DNA from: Christensenella sp. UBA3792
GTDB lineage: Bacteria > Bacillota > Clostridia > Christensenellales > CAG-138
Assembly (NCBI GenBank): GCA_002369195.1
Contig: DFEW01000028.1
Location: 13,282-77,281 of the forward strand
Length of the DNA: 64,000 nt
Direction: 5' to 3'
Position numbers and translations under genes: made by a program. This document shows positions 34,631-43,178 of the stretch, one piece after another (the stretch's first letter is position 1; every line of letters starts with the position of its first letter). The notes beneath the pieces are model-generated. The model searched no databases. It saw nothing but the letters and a program-made list of their open reading frames with translations, and was not told where the DNA came from.

Positions 34631-35935
34631 TCATATCCGTTCTGCCTTGGCAACGTCTTTTCCCGCCGCCGGCAGAACTTGCTCGGTAAACGTATCCGTC
34701 AGCGCGGATGCGTCCTCTTTGTTCCATACAACGACGCCGCGCAGAATCGCATGCTCTCGCATCAGCCGGTTTCGATCGACCGGCTGTTCGCATAAAAGGC
34801 AGGTCGGCGTCTTGTGCAGTTCGCATTCGGACAGCGCTGCTTTCGCTGCGAACCCGTTCCGATGCGCAAACAGTACGATAAAGTCCGCTTTCTGCACTGC
34901 CGTATCGAGTCCCGCTGCGTTCAAAACCGTCTCCGCGCCGTTCATGTGCGCAAAGCCGATCGAGCCGAGCGCGTCGCAAAGCGCATCCGGCTCGCCGTCG
35001 TACAGCAGTTTCAACTCGCATTCGCCAAGACGCGCATCGAGCGTCGAACGGTCGGTTTTGGCGATGCCGTCCCGCTGCTGCGCATCCGGATGCACCGGCG
35101 CGTCCGTCGCATCGAAGTACCCGACGCCGAGCGTTTCAAGCGCACAGAGCGCGTTTTGCGGGTCGATGCAGCCGTTTGCGCCGACCCAGATTCTGCGATA
35201 GCCGAGATCGAGCGCTTTTCCGATCAGCAATCCGATGCCGGCGGCGTCGCGTCCGTGCGCTTCCAGCACCGCAATCGATCCGGGCAGAATGCCGATCAGC
35301 TCCGTCTTGCGCGTGCCGTCCGGCATGGTGAGCGAAACGGTTTCGAACCGCCCGTTCCGTCCGGTAACCAACGCACGCACCGTGCCGCATCCGCCGTCCG
35401 CGATCAGCGTGCGTGATACTGCAAAGCCGTGCTGCGACGCCAAGATCGCAAGCGCACGCGCATCGTCCTGTGCGCCGTCCTCGCGCGAGTCGAACACAAG
35501 CAGCAGTCGCGTTCCCGCTTTCGCGCAAAGCGCGTTCGAAGGCAGGTTTTCAAGAACGTTCTGCCCCGCTTCGGTAAAACTGAACGAGCCGTCCTCCTCC
35601 GTCTTGCCGAGCAGCGCATACGGTCCGAAGCTTTCGAGCGAGTTCGCCTGCATAAACGGCTGATGCATGCATAAACGCACCATCAGATCGTCCATCGCGT
35701 AGAACCGCTTTGCGCAGGCGCGCGCCTGCTTGATGCCGTAAAAGCATGCGATGCAAAGATAGACCGGACCGCCGGTTGCAGGGTCAAAGGTCTGCTGCGC
35801 GTCATACAGCGTTACGCCCGTCGCGTTCGCGCGCTTGAGCGCATCCAGCGTGATTGTCCAGCAATCGCGCCGCGTCGTTTCGGAAAAGTCCGGGACCGGA
35901 AAGCGAAATCCGATCGGAAAGTACTGCCAAATCAT
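34631..35935 (-). CDS. Degenerate glycerate-kinase-like protein with unknown N-terminal domain
   Basis: 434 residues. Residues ~1-145 (FRFPVPDFSETTRRDCWTIT...) match no family I know. From residue ~145 the chain aligns to glycerate kinase (GlxK/GarK): VFDSREDGAQ for APDSxKxS, IADGGCGTVRALV for VADGGEGTVxAM, KALDLGYRRIWVGANGCIDP for QALxxGxxxIIIGIGGSATND, LDARLGECELKLLYD for LDPRLKDCVIRVACD, and ADFIVLFAHRNG for ctLVITGEGRID. The SATND and GEGR motifs are lost and about 70 residues between them are missing, so kinase activity is unlikely. Co-translated with the ABC-F gene (ATGA overlap). Role unknown. Confidence 0.75.
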   Translation of the reverse strand: MIWQYFPIGFRFPVPDFSETTRRDCWTITLDALKRANATGVTLYDAQQTFDPATGGPVYLCIACFYGIKQARACAKRFYAMDDLMVRLCMHQPFMQANSLESFGPYALLGKTEEDGSFSFTEAGQNVLENLPSNALCAKAGTRLLLVFDSREDGAQDDARALAILASQHGFAVSRTLIADGGCGTVRALVTGRNGRFETVSLTMPDGTRKTELIGILPGSIAVLEAHGRDAAGIGLLIGKALDLGYRRIWVGANGCIDPQNALCALETLGVGYFDATDAPVHPDAQQRDGIAKTDRSTLDARLGECELKLLYDGEPDALCDALGSIGFAHMNGAETVLNAAGLDTAVQKADFIVLFAHRNGFAAKAALSECELHKTPTCLLCEQPVDRNRLMREHAILRGVVVWNKEDASALTDTFTEQVLPAAGKDVAKAERI

Positions 35936-37854
35936 CGATCTTCCTCCGTTTCGATTGCCTTGACGGCGGCTTCCGCCGCTTCCAGCTGGTCATACAGCGC
36001 CGTTTCCTCCGCATCGAGCGCGGAGATCGTTTCATACAGCCGTTCCATTTCGCGATACGCGTTGGTGCGCTGTGCTTCCTCCAAAGATTGTTCCGCCGCA
36101 CGCCGCTGCGCCTCGTTCTGCTCGATCAGCCGTTCGATGCGGTGCATCTCCTGTTTCGCCTTCGCGCGCTCGGTGCGCGCTTCCCTGCGCTTGAGGTACG
36201 GATTGTCCGTGCGCTCGGTCTGCGCCTTGCTCTTTTCCGCCTTGCGCTCGACGATGCGCAAAAACAGATCGTCCGATTCGTCCGTCTGCTCGACGAGCCC
36301 GTTCTCGGTCAAAAGGATCACGCGGTCGGCAAGCCGCCGCACCAGATACCGGTCATGCGAAACGATCAGCACCGTGCCCTCGAACGTTTCAAGCGCGCTT
36401 TCGAGCATTTCCGCCGATGCGATATCGAGGTGGTTGGTCGGCTCGTCCAGCAGCAGCACGTTCGCGCCGGACAGCACGAGCTTCAAAAGCCGGATGCGTG
36501 CCTTCTCGCCGCCGGACAGCGAGCCGATGCGCTTTTCGATGTCGTCGTTGCGGAACAAAAACCGGCCGAGCGCGCCGCGCAGCTGATTGTAATCCATGAA
36601 CGGGAACGCGTCGGACAGCTCGCCGATCACGGAGTTCGCGTCGTTGAGATCGTAGGTGTGCTGCGCGTAGTAGCCGAGGCGCACGCCCGCGCCGAGCTTG
36701 TAGGTTCCCTCGCTCGGTCGCTCGACGCCGGTCAGAATCTTCAATAGCGTCGTCTTGCCGCAGCCGTTCGCGCCGATCACGCACACGCACTCACGCGCCC
36801 ACACGATCGTGTTGAGGTGCGAAAACACATGCTGTTCGCCGTACGACTTGCCGAGCTCGTGCAGAACGATCACTTCGTTGCCGGTCGGCGCAGGCGTCTG
36901 AAAGCGGAACGCGATCGACTTCTCGTCCTTCTCCGGCTCGACCATGCCCTCGCGGATGCGTTCGATCTGCTTTTCCTTCGATGCAATCGTCACGTAGTTG
37001 CGTTCCTGATTCCAGCGCTTCTGCTGCGCGATGATGCCTTCGATGCGCTTGATTTCCTTCTGCTTGCGAAGGTACACCTTTTTGAGGTACTCGCGCTCGC
37101 TCAACTTCAGCTCCATGTAGCGCGTGTAATTGCCGGCCGTGCCGCGCATCCGCCCGTTCTGCAGTTCGAGCATGCGCGTGACCGTGTCGTCCAAAAACGC
37201 GCGGTCGTGCGATACGACGAGCACCGCGCCTTTATAGAGCTTGAAATAATCCTCGAGCCACCGGATCGCCGTCACGTCCAGATTGTTCGTCGGCTCGTCC
37301 AACAGCAGCAGGTCGGCGTCCTCTAAGATTGCGCGGGCGAGCATCGCCTTGCTGATCTGTCCGCCCGAAAACGTCGTTGCGGGACGCGAAAGATCGTCCT
37401 CACAAAAGCCGAGCCCGAGCAGCGCCGAGCGCGTCATGGCGCGGAACGTCGATCCGCCGCCGCGTTCGAGCGCTTCGAGCACGACGGACTGCCGCGCGAT
37501 CAGCCGGTCGCGGTTGTCCGGATCGGCTTCGAGCTTTTTCAGGATGCGCGACTCCTCGTCCTCAAGGTCGAGCAGCGGGCGGAACGCCTCCAGCGTGAAG
37601 TGATAGAGATCGACATCGTCCGACAGCTTCGGAATTTGTTCGACATAGGAGAGCTTCGCGCCCTGCCGCATACCGAACGAACCGGAATCGTACGGTTCCT
37701 TGCCCATCAGGATGCGCATCAGCGTCGACTTGCCGCAGCCGTTTACGCCGATCAGACCCACGCGTTCGCCCGGACGGATCTCGAAGGAAACGTCCGAAAA
37801 CAGCGTGCGGTCCGCAAACGATTTGGTCAGATTTTCCACATGTAAGATAGACAT
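35932..37854 (-). CDS. ABC-F family ATPase
   Basis: 640 residues: two ABC domains with Walker A GVNGCGKST (near residue 36) and GANGCGKTT (near 350), signatures FSGGQISKAMLARAI and LSGGEKARIRLLKL, and Walker B LLLDEPTNNLD and LLLDEPTNHLD. Between them lies the ABC-F linker (KRWNQERNYVTIASKEKQIERI), and the C-terminus is a coiled coil (residues ~540-640). No membrane part. ABC-F proteins act on the ribosome in translation or antibiotic protection. The start matches the family N-terminus, yet no ribosome site precedes it and the promoter lies only 8 bases away. Confidence 0.93.
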   Translation of the reverse strand: MSILHVENLTKSFADRTLFSDVSFEIRPGERVGLIGVNGCGKSTLMRILMGKEPYDSGSFGMRQGAKLSYVEQIPKLSDDVDLYHFTLEAFRPLLDLEDEESRILKKLEADPDNRDRLIARQSVVLEALERGGGSTFRAMTRSALLGLGFCEDDLSRPATTFSGGQISKAMLARAILEDADLLLLDEPTNNLDVTAIRWLEDYFKLYKGAVLVVSHDRAFLDDTVTRMLELQNGRMRGTAGNYTRYMELKLSEREYLKKVYLRKQKEIKRIEGIIAQQKRWNQERNYVTIASKEKQIERIREGMVEPEKDEKSIAFRFQTPAPTGNEVIVLHELGKSYGEQHVFSHLNTIVWARECVCVIGANGCGKTTLLKILTGVERPSEGTYKLGAGVRLGYYAQHTYDLNDANSVIGELSDAFPFMDYNQLRGALGRFLFRNDDIEKRIGSLSGGEKARIRLLKLVLSGANVLLLDEPTNHLDIASAEMLESALETFEGTVLIVSHDRYLVRRLADRVILLTENGLVEQTDESDDLFLRIVERKAEKSKAQTERTDNPYLKRREARTERAKAKQEMHRIERLIEQNEAQRRAAEQSLEEAQRTNAYREMERLYETISALDAEETALYDQLEAAEAAVKAIETEEDR

Positions 37855-37861
37855 ATACAGT

Positions 37862-37890
37862 AGTATATCACATCTTTTCCGATTTGTTTA
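37862..37890 (-). promoter_or_regulatory. Promoter giving a probably leaderless ABC-F mRNA
   Basis: Minus-strand -35 TAAACA (37890-37885), spacing 17, extended -10 TGaTATACT (TATACT 37867-37862). The expected start point, 6-8 bases on, coincides with the ATG at 37854. Confidence 0.65.
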
Positions 37891-37921
37891 TATAAATTTC
37901 AAGATTATGACGCAACTGATA

Positions 37922-37930
37922 TGGTATAAT
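37922..37930 (+). promoter_or_regulatory. Extended -10 promoter of the NlpC/P60 gene
   Basis: TGgTATAAT (37922-37930) is a perfect extended -10 with no good -35. It is followed by an aaaggag ribosome site 8 bases before the ATG at 37951. Confidence 0.65.
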
Positions 37931-37950
37931 ATGTCCAAAGGAGTCGAATC

Positions 37951-39438
37951 ATGGATCACAACGTACCGCGCCTGCCCGGCAAAAGCAAAAAGACTGTTCC
38001 GATGACGCTGCGCATCGTCTGCGCCGCGGGCGTCTGCGCGCTTTTGGCATGCCTCGGTCTCGTTCTGCTCCTGAAGGGCAGCGCAAAAAAGGTGTTCCAT
38101 TCCGCGAACGCCGCAAGCGAGTACCTGACCGTCGAGGAGACCTCCGTGTTTGCCGAGGACCGCACCCCAGCGCCTTCGGCGGCAACGCCGCTGCCCACCC
38201 TTGCGCCGACCGCAACCCCGGAGCAGAACCGCATCGCGGTCTCGCGCTACGCGACGCTCCAGCTCGGCGACAACAACACGGCCGTATCCGAACTGCAGCA
38301 GAAGCTGATGGAGCTCGGCTACATGGACGGCGACGAGCCGGATACGCTCTACAACGAATCGACGCAGAACGCCGTCATGCTGTTTCAGCGTGCGAGCGAC
38401 ACGAGCATGACCGGCATCGCATCGGCGGAGCTGCAGGAGAAGCTGTATTCCGACGGTGCGCAGGAGTATCGCATCAAGCTGAACGACGACGGTCCCGACG
38501 TCAAGAGCATTCAGCGTCAGCTGTCCGAGCTCGGCTACTATACGGATCGCATCACCGGCTATTTCGGTCCGCAGACCGAGGAAGCGGTTTTGCGCTTCCA
38601 GTCCAAAAACGCGCTCGACGCGGACGGACAGATCACGCGCGACGACTTGGACCTGCTCTATTCCGACGACGCGGTCGCGCTCGCAACGCCGACGCCCGAA
38701 CCGACGCCGACCCCCACTCCCAAGCCGACCGCAAAGCCAACGGCAAAGGCGACGCCGAAGCCGACCGCGAAAGCAACGCCCAAGCCGACCAAGACGCCCA
38801 AGCCCACGGCAAAGCCGACTGCGACAGCCAAAGCGACACCCAAGCCCACCGGCAAGGCGACCGCGACGCCCAAAGCCACCAAGACACCCAAGCCCACCGC
38901 GACGCCAAAGCCGACTAAGACGCCTAAGCCCACCGCGACGCCAAAGCCGACCAAGACCCCCAAGCCGACCGCCACACCCAAGCCGACCAAGACCCCCAAG
39001 CCGACCGCCACGCCCAAGCCGACGCCCAAGCCCGGCACGGACAACGCGACGTACGGCCACAGCATCAGCGAGTTCATCCGCTGCGCGGAGGATCAGCTCG
39101 GCGATCCGTACATCCTCGGCGATGAAGGACCCAACTCGTTCGACTGCTCCGGTCTCGTGTATTACTGTCTGAACAAATGCGGCATCAAGGTCGGAAGACG
39201 CAATGCCTACACGTATTCAAACAACGACAGCTGGCAGCGCATCGACTCGGTCGACGATCTCAAAAAAGGCGATCTGCTGTTCTTCAAGAGCGATTCATCC
39301 GCCAAGGTGAACCATACGGCAATCTATCTCGGCAACAAGAAGTTTATCCATGCGAGCGCCAGCAAGGGCGAAGTCGTGCACAGCTCCTTCTCCTCCTACT
39401 GGTACCGCAATTTTGTCTGCGGAAGGCGGGTCTTCTGA
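37951..39438 (+). CDS. NlpC/P60 peptidoglycan hydrolase with two PG-binding domains
   Basis: 495 residues: membrane anchor (residues 20-42), two peptidoglycan-binding type 1 repeats (~98-165 and ~172-240; [21 protein letters not shown] and [18 protein letters not shown]), a 110-residue Lys-Pro-Thr-Ala linker, and an NlpC/P60 domain with catalytic Cys in [10 protein letters not shown], His in VNHTAIYLG and a third polar residue His in FIHASAS. It should cut peptide stems in the wall; the basic linker may thread through peptidoglycan or bind teichoic acid. The next gene starts on the last base of its stop codon. Confidence 0.94.
   Translation: MDHNVPRLPGKSKKTVPMTLRIVCAAGVCALLACLGLVLLLKGSAKKVFHSANAASEYLTVEETSVFAEDRTPAPSAATPLPTLAPTATPEQNRIAVSRYATLQLGDNNTAVSELQQKLMELGYMDGDEPDTLYNESTQNAVMLFQRASDTSMTGIASAELQEKLYSDGAQEYRIKLNDDGPDVKSIQRQLSELGYYTDRITGYFGPQTEEAVLRFQSKNALDADGQITRDDLDLLYSDDAVALATPTPEPTPTPTPKPTAKPTAKATPKPTAKATPKPTKTPKPTAKPTATAKATPKPTGKATATPKATKTPKPTATPKPTKTPKPTATPKPTKTPKPTATPKPTKTPKPTATPKPTPKPGTDNATYGHSISEFIRCAEDQLGDPYILGDEGPNSFDCSGLVYYCLNKCGIKVGRRNAYTYSNNDSWQRIDSVDDLKKGDLLFFKSDSSAKVNHTAIYLGNKKFIHASASKGEVVHSSFSSYWYRNFVCGRRVF
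38878..39021 (+). repeat. Four 36-bp tandem coding repeats
   Basis: Four head-to-tail 36-base copies (38878-38913, 38914-38949, 38950-38985, 38986-39021), each encoding [12 protein letters not shown], lie within a longer Pro-Thr-Lys tract from 38690. The last two copies differ by one base, pointing to recent duplication. Confidence 0.85.
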
Positions 39439-40319
39439 TGTCCTGTACCATCTGTCCCAGAAACTGCAAGATCGACCGAACAGCCGCGAAGGGATTCTGC
39501 GGCTGTTCTTCCGTTCCGCTGATCGCGCGCGCCGCCCTGCACTACGACGAGGAACCGAGCATCTCCGGCAAAAGCGGCAGCGGCACGATCTTCTTTTCCG
39601 GCTGCAATCTCAAATGCATCTTCTGTCAGAACATGGTGCTGCAGGACGGCACGCTCGGCGAACCGTTTACTCCCGAACGCCTTGCGGACGTCATGCAAAA
39701 GCTTGCCGCGCTCGGCGCAAACAACATCAACCTCGTCACCCCGACGCCGCATAAGGACGCGATCATACAGGCACTGCGCCTTGCAAAGGAACGCGGGCTG
39801 TCGATCCCGATCGTGTACAACACCAACAGCTACGAAACGGTCGAGACGATCCGCGCTTACGAAGGGTTGATCGACATCTACCTGCCCGATCTCAAGTACG
39901 TCGACGCGCGGCTTTCGCAGGCATTCTCGCGCGCGGCGGACTACTTCCCCGTCGCGATCGCCGCGATCGAAGAAATGATGCGGCAGGTCGGTCCGATGGT
40001 CACGAACGAAGCGGGGCTCGCCGTGCGCGGCGTGCGCATCCGCCATCTCGTTCTTCCCGGCTGCGTGTTCGACACGCGTGAGGTCCTGCGCGAGATCAAA
40101 GAGCGCTTCGGCGCCGACTGTCCGATCTCGCTGATGAGCCAGTATACGCCGATCCCCTCCTGTACGCGCAAGCCGCTCGACCGCCCGCTCACCAAACGCG
40201 AGTACGAAGCCGCGCTCGACTGCTGTCTGTCGCTCGGCTTCACGAACGTATACACGCAGGAGCTTTCGAGCGTCGGCGCATCCTACACCCCGCCGTTCTC
40301 CGATCACGTAGACCTTTAA
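39438..40319 (+). CDS. PflX-like radical SAM protein (COG1313)
   Basis: 293 residues. N-terminal Cys motif CTICPRNCKIDR...GFCGC precedes the radical SAM motif CNLKCIFCQN (CxxxCxxC). TPTPHKDA, PDLKYVDARLSQAFS and RHLVLPGCVFDT are typical of the uncharacterised PflX group, related to pyruvate-formate-lyase activases. The ATG at 39438 overlaps the NlpC stop by one base (TGATG). The target protein or substrate is unknown; its coupling to a wall hydrolase is unusual. Confidence 0.9.
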   Translation: MSCTICPRNCKIDRTAAKGFCGCSSVPLIARAALHYDEEPSISGKSGSGTIFFSGCNLKCIFCQNMVLQDGTLGEPFTPERLADVMQKLAALGANNINLVTPTPHKDAIIQALRLAKERGLSIPIVYNTNSYETVETIRAYEGLIDIYLPDLKYVDARLSQAFSRAADYFPVAIAAIEEMMRQVGPMVTNEAGLAVRGVRIRHLVLPGCVFDTREVLREIKERFGADCPISLMSQYTPIPSCTRKPLDRPLTKREYEAALDCCLSLGFTNVYTQELSSVGASYTPPFSDHVDL

Positions 40320-40350
40320 CGCCCTGTGCAAAATCTTTTTCTATAACAAA

Positions 40351-40394
40351 AGCGATCCGCAGCATCTTCTCTGCAGATCGCCTGCTTTTTATTC
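40351..40394 (+). terminator. Terminator after the radical SAM gene
   Basis: gcgatccgcag and ctgcagatcgc form an 11-position stem with one mismatch, followed by ctgcttttt. It lies 32 bases past the stop. Confidence 0.7.
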
Positions 40395-40453
40395 ACAACG
40401 TTATGTCAATAGGTCCGGTTCTCTGAACACGCGGTGTACGCCGTCTGTCACTT

Positions 40454-40574
40454 CCTCATTACCGCACGCGGAGCTTTCCGCAAAGGGAAATGTACGAGTT
40501 GTAGGGGCTGACGACCTCGGCAGCCCGCAAAAGGAGCAACACCTCATCACCGCTTCGCGGAGCTTCCCCCTCAG
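40454..40574. repeat. Intergenic repeat element with internal hairpins
   Basis: Two imperfect direct copies, 40454-40479 and 40542-40567, share CCTCAT(t/c)ACCGC-(2-3 bases)-GCGGAGCTT(t/c)CC and each can form a CCGC/GCGG hairpin. Between them gggctg (40505-40510) and cagccc (40521-40526) form another hairpin. No reading frame fits. It looks like one unit of a dispersed, REP-like family, but only one locus is visible here. Confidence 0.6.
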
Positions 40575-40591
40575 TGTTTTGACCCACCTTA

Positions 40592-41236
40592 TCAGCTGTG
40601 TTCAAGTATTTCTGAAATAGTAGTCGGGGTCTGATTATATGCTTCACCATATTCGTAATAAACAACGACTCCATTTTCCAAATCAATATTGAGCTTGATG
40701 CCATTGGGAATCCTATAGTCACAACCGACAAGAACGGCACCTTTCGCTTTTTCTGCTTTACTCAGTGGTATTGTGATAGATGCACGCGCGATCTGAAGGT
40801 TCGTTGGAAACAGCTTGATACCCTCTTCTTTCAAAGTCGCATGAACCAAAACAATACTTTCTATGCTTGCGTCATAGACAAGATTTTCATAATAGTTCTC
40901 TTCCAAACAGATTTGCAGTATACCTAACATTTGGGCTGAATCTTCTTTCATCCGCTCAGCGATGACCAGATTTTCACTGTTTTCGAGAGACAGAGAAGTT
41001 GATGACGGACCCGTGAGATCAATTAGTTTAATTGGCTTCCCTTTCTCGATCTTCAAAACATAACGATTATCATAGTGATCAATCAATATCGGATCTGCAT
41101 TAACGTCCAGCATCCGTACATAATCGCATGTTTTTTCCATGAAATCACTTAAGCTCTTTTGACTCACATTATTACATGCTCCTCCAAGAGATAATGAAAC
41201 GATCGATAACAATATGATCATGAACAATCTTTTCAT
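40592..41236 (-). CDS. Lipoprotein of unknown function (A+T-richer)
   Basis: 214 residues: lipoprotein signal peptide ending SLSLGGAC (Cys21), then a soluble domain with no motif I recognise (DYVRMLDVNADPILIDHYDN, ASITIPLSKAEKAKGAVLVG). A GGAGGG site lies 8 bases before the ATG. Base composition is visibly lower in G+C than flanking genes. It probably forms an operon with the lipoprotein gene 77 bases upstream and ends near the intergenic repeat. Confidence 0.75.
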   Translation of the reverse strand: MKRLFMIILLSIVSLSLGGACNNVSQKSLSDFMEKTCDYVRMLDVNADPILIDHYDNRYVLKIEKGKPIKLIDLTGPSSTSLSLENSENLVIAERMKEDSAQMLGILQICLEENYYENLVYDASIESIVLVHATLKEEGIKLFPTNLQIARASITIPLSKAEKAKGAVLVGCDYRIPNGIKLNIDLENGVVVYYEYGEAYNQTPTTISEILEHS

Positions 41237-41313
41237 TATGAAACCCTCCTTTTCATTTATAGTAGGTTGTCGTAAAGGGGACGGTTAGAGACCACTGACA
41301 CGATGTTTCGCGC

Positions 41314-42150
41314 TCAGCTTGCCGCTTTATCGGTTTCTCCGGGACAAGTGGTGAAATCCCAACCGTTCCGTATTTTGAGCTGGTGCAGCTGCTCGCCGAA
41401 ATCCAGTGTATCAACCTTTAGGATATTCTCCGAAGCAATGGATTCAGCATTTGCATTGACAACAATGAAGTAGCTTTCCGTTTGTGCCGACTTGTTTTCT
41501 CTGTATGTCACATAATAGAGACGATTATGATTGCCATCTTCGAGCATCGCAATGGCTGATTCCGTCCCGGTTACATCGACTTTATTTCCTGTATACGCTT
41601 CCAATCCGTCACGGATAACAACCAATTTCGAATTGTGAACAACATCCATTCCGAGATAGTCTTTTGCATCTTTGGAATACTGTCTTGTTGAACACCGATC
41701 AAGATTCAGCGGTTGATTCCAATCATTTCGATTCAGGAAATCATTCATTCTTTCCGGATCAAACGAATATGTATAGTCGTAAAGCCCTGTCCTTTCCGCG
41801 TGATCGATCAGGAAGCATCTATCCTCATAAAAGTATAGTTTTTCATCGTCGCACTTCTGCATTACAAACGCTGCGACAAGCCATCCTCGAGATGCATATT
41901 CAGGCAGCGCATAATAGAATCCCTGCTTATGGAACAGAACATAATACAATGATCTCCCATAGGAATCGATCTCAACTTTTTTCTCGTCAATCACAGGCGG
42001 GTTACTTGCTACGCCGAGCTCTATTGGAATGCTGTACAAGGCAACCCGATATAAATCAGTCCTTTCTCCGAAATAGTGATTGCTTCCATTGCACCCTAAG
42101 AGCGAAAGCAACAGCATACAAGCGACAGCGATCATGCCAATTCGTTTCAT
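41314..42150 (-). CDS. Lipoprotein of unknown function (A+T-richer)
   Basis: 278 residues: lipoprotein signal ending LLLSLLGC (Cys20) followed by a soluble domain (SYGRSLYYVLFHKQGFYYALP; FYEDRCFLIDH) of unknown family. A ggaggt site precedes the ATG and a good promoter lies 68 bases upstream. Codon use is more A+T-rich than neighbours, as for the next gene, suggesting that the pair was gained together or evolves under different constraints. Confidence 0.78.
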   Translation of the reverse strand: MKRIGMIAVACMLLLSLLGCNGSNHYFGERTDLYRVALYSIPIELGVASNPPVIDEKKVEIDSYGRSLYYVLFHKQGFYYALPEYASRGWLVAAFVMQKCDDEKLYFYEDRCFLIDHAERTGLYDYTYSFDPERMNDFLNRNDWNQPLNLDRCSTRQYSKDAKDYLGMDVVHNSKLVVIRDGLEAYTGNKVDVTGTESAIAMLEDGNHNRLYYVTYRENKSAQTESYFIVVNANAESIASENILKVDTLDFGEQLHQLKIRNGWDFTTCPGETDKAAS

Positions 42151-42217
42151 AAATGAGACCTCCTTTATGAAAAATCATGAAGGTTGCACGTAAGTCAATC
42201 GATATACATCTTTATAT

Positions 42218-42246
42218 ATTGTATCATACGAACGCGGTGACGTCAA
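42218..42246 (-). promoter_or_regulatory. Promoter of the lipoprotein pair
   Basis: Minus-strand -35 TTGACG (42246-42241), spacing 17, -10 TACAAT (42223-42218). The leader to the ATG at 42150 is about 60 bases, with no obvious structure. Confidence 0.75.
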
Positions 42247-42340
42247 TCGAAGAACCGTTCGGCTTGTCCCTTCACCTATACAGACGCCGCAAACAGGAAA
42301 AACGCTACATGGAAATAATAATATATTTTTGTAACGATGC

Positions 42341-42372
42341 AAAAAGGCGCGATCCGCTTTTGGGATCGCGCC
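42341..42372 (-). terminator. Terminator of the folT-folC-HAD operon
   Basis: Minus-strand ggcgcgatcc, a 7-base loop, ggatcgcgcc and TTTTT: a perfect 10-bp stem 17 bases after the HAD gene. Confidence 0.92.
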
Positions 42373-42388
42373 GGATGGGATGGTTTCG

Positions 42389-43177
42389 TTATGCGAACAG
42401 CGATTCGAGGTATTCGGCGACGCCTTCGTCCTCACATGCGCCGATCACCAGGTCCGCCTTCGATTTGACGAGGTCGTTGCCGTTTGCAACGCACACGCCG
42501 GTTCCCGCCCATGTGATCATATCGAGGTCGAGCGTGTTGTCGCCGATGGCGGTGACTTCGCTTTGTTCGATGCCGAGCATTGCGGCGAGCCGTTCGAGCG
42601 CCGTGCCCTTCGTTGCGCCGACCGAGCCGAGCTCGATAAAGCCGGGCTTGGAGCCGAGCACCGAGATATGCCGCGGAAGCAGGTTCCGGATCTCGGCGGT
42701 CAGTTCCTTTTCGCATTCGACGTCGACAAAGTACAGCACCTTCGGCACGTTGTCGAGCGGGCGGTAAAGAAGATTCGGGTCCTCGAGATACGGGATGCGC
42801 AGCGTGGACGTATACCGCTCGGTAAACGCGTTCGCCTTGCGGAAGATCACCGTATCCTCCTCGTAAATCTGCGCGTGAATGTCGAACGCGTCCGCGATCG
42901 CAAACGCCGTGACGATGTCCGCGGGGCGCAGATAGTTTTCATACATGTGCTTGCCGGTTCTGCCGTCGCTGATGACCGCGCCGCCGTAGTGGATCAGCGG
43001 TCCGTACAGGGACAGCGCATCGCGGATCGCCTTCGTGCCGAGGAATCCTCTGCCGGTTGCGAGCACGACGGTCACGCCGTTCTGCTCCGCAAGGCGGATC
43101 GCACGCTTCAGGCGTTCGCTCGGCATCTTGCCGGTGCCGATCAGGGTATCGTCGATATCGAGTGCGAGCAGCTTCAT
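42389..43177 (-). CDS. Cof-type HAD-family phosphatase
   Basis: 262 residues: HAD motif I LALDIDDTLIG, motif II VVLATGRGF, Lys in SVGATKGTALERLA, and motif IV AIGDNTLDLDMI, with a C2-type cap between. Cof/YidA-like enzymes dephosphorylate sugar phosphates, FMN or other small phosphates; substrate not readable. The ATG at 43177 lies 1 base after the folC stop, with ggagaa upstream. In this operon a folate- or pterin-related phosphate is a possible but unproven substrate. Confidence 0.92.
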   Translation of the reverse strand: MKLLALDIDDTLIGTGKMPSERLKRAIRLAEQNGVTVVLATGRGFLGTKAIRDALSLYGPLIHYGGAVISDGRTGKHMYENYLRPADIVTAFAIADAFDIHAQIYEEDTVIFRKANAFTERYTSTLRIPYLEDPNLLYRPLDNVPKVLYFVDVECEKELTAEIRNLLPRHISVLGSKPGFIELGSVGATKGTALERLAAMLGIEQSEVTAIGDNTLDLDMITWAGTGVCVANGNDLVKSKADLVIGACEDEGVAEYLESLFA

Positions 43178-43178
43178 G

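Noticed and set aside
34631-35935. Functional glycerate kinase
   Set aside because: The conserved SATND and GEGR motifs are replaced and a large central piece is missing.
38690-39035. CRISPR-like regular repeats
   Set aside because: The units are contiguous, in frame, without spacers, and encode the Pro-Thr linker of the NlpC/P60 protein. No cas genes are present.
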